A stretch of 64,000 nt of DNA from Leuconostoc holzapfelii. Lineage in GTDB: Bacteria; Bacillota; Bacilli; Lactobacillales; Lactobacillaceae. Below are positions 63,695 through 64,000 of this stretch, piece by piece. The number at the start of each line of letters is the position of its first letter. The stretch's first letter is position 1. A program made the translations under genes and the position numbers. The notes beneath the pieces were generated by a model. It was not told the origin of the DNA. It ran no database searches and saw nothing but the letters and a program-made list of their open reading frames with translations. Location of the stretch: the NCBI RefSeq assembly GCF_012396485.1, contig NZ_JAAXPO010000003.1:1-64000 (forward strand). The letters are read 5' to 3'.

Positions 63695-64000
63695 ATGAAT
63701 CAAAAAGTTTTTACGTATAAGTTACGTACTTTTATTAATGCGAGTCATGCTGTGCGATGGCAAGGTGTGCAGGGCGCGGAACATCCGCACACATGGGAAT
63801 TAATTTTAGATATTCGGCCTGTAGGTGGACAGTTTGATTTAAAATTTGAGGATATTGAGGCGGTTATCGCAGATAGTGTTGCGCCGTTTCATGGACAATT
63901 TCTCAATGAAGTGCCACCGTTTGATCAACTTGTGCCAACACTGGAAAACTTTGCGGAGCAATTGTTTGACCTGTTATCAGAAGCCTTAGAAAAGATATCT
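63695..64000 (+). CDS. 6-pyruvoyl-tetrahydropterin synthase-like protein (cut by window end)
   Basis: ATG 63695 opens a frame that runs off the window after 102 codons. The start (VFTYKLRTFINASHAVRWQG, then EHPHTWELILDI) matches the QueD/PTPS fold, with zinc-binding histidines in NASHAV and HPHTW. The catalytic parts further on are outside or beyond the edge. A PTPS-related gene is a regular member of XrtG loci; its role there is unknown. It lies 3 bp after the glycosyltransferase gene. Confidence 0.78.
   Translation, partial: MNQKVFTYKLRTFINASHAVRWQGVQGAEHPHTWELILDIRPVGGQFDLKFEDIEAVIADSVAPFHGQFLNEVPPFDQLVPTLENFAEQLFDLLSEALEKIS

Overview
The window looks like a chromosomal segment of a low-to-mid GC lactic acid bacterium (order Lactobacillales). 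The core genes, the Gram-positive ribosome binding sites (GGAGG), cre boxes, a T-box leader, LPXTG proteins and a LacS-type permease all point that way. A Weissella/Leuconostoc-type organism is my best guess, but I cannot prove the genus from the sequence alone.

Layout. 1-1220: a decayed IS3-family insertion. 1388-9646: accessory genes, namely an XRE repressor with palindromic operators, a secreted coiled-coil protein, an NAD(P)-binding protein, a secreted DNA/RNA nuclease, a DUF805 protein, a CsbD protein, a GNAT enzyme, a two-gene ABC module of the lactococcin-972 type without a bacteriocin gene, and a second GNAT. 9816-10136: an SMR transporter. 10198-22466: a complete lactose/alpha-galactoside utilisation locus. 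It has the LacS permease (divergent), a LacI-family regulator, alpha-galactosidase, the Leloir enzymes GalK-GalT-GalM and LacZ, with cre boxes and repeated operator-like half-sites in both control regions.

22517-29488: a serine recombinase gene next to a four-gene sortase-dependent pilus operon (VWA tip pilin, minor pilin, backbone pilin, sortase C). Between them, two inverted copies of a 14-bp sequence flank about 122 bp of AT-rich DNA carrying a good extended -10 promoter that currently points away from the pilus genes. I read this as an invertible promoter switch, possibly caught in the OFF state. The tip-pilin gene also lacks a normal start codon at the place its ribosome binding site predicts.

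29614-52133: housekeeping genes (recG, mutS, mutL, a DUF1456 gene, ndk, murB, a Na+/H+ antiporter, cdaA-cdaR-glmM, rnc-smc-ftsY-ylxM-ffh, a small membrane protein and a HAD phosphatase). ftsY carries a perfect 13-copy hexanucleotide repeat.

52208-60823: a full histidine pathway. It consists of a PHP histidinol-phosphatase, a His-specific T-box leader, and an operon starting with a fused HisZ-HisG protein followed by hisD-B-H-A-F-I-E-C. 61033 to the window end: an exosortase G (XrtG) type locus with a secreted protein ending in a PTGPW-plus-membrane-segment tail, the exosortase, a family 2 glycosyltransferase and a pterin-synthase-like protein cut by the window edge. The function of this last system is not established.
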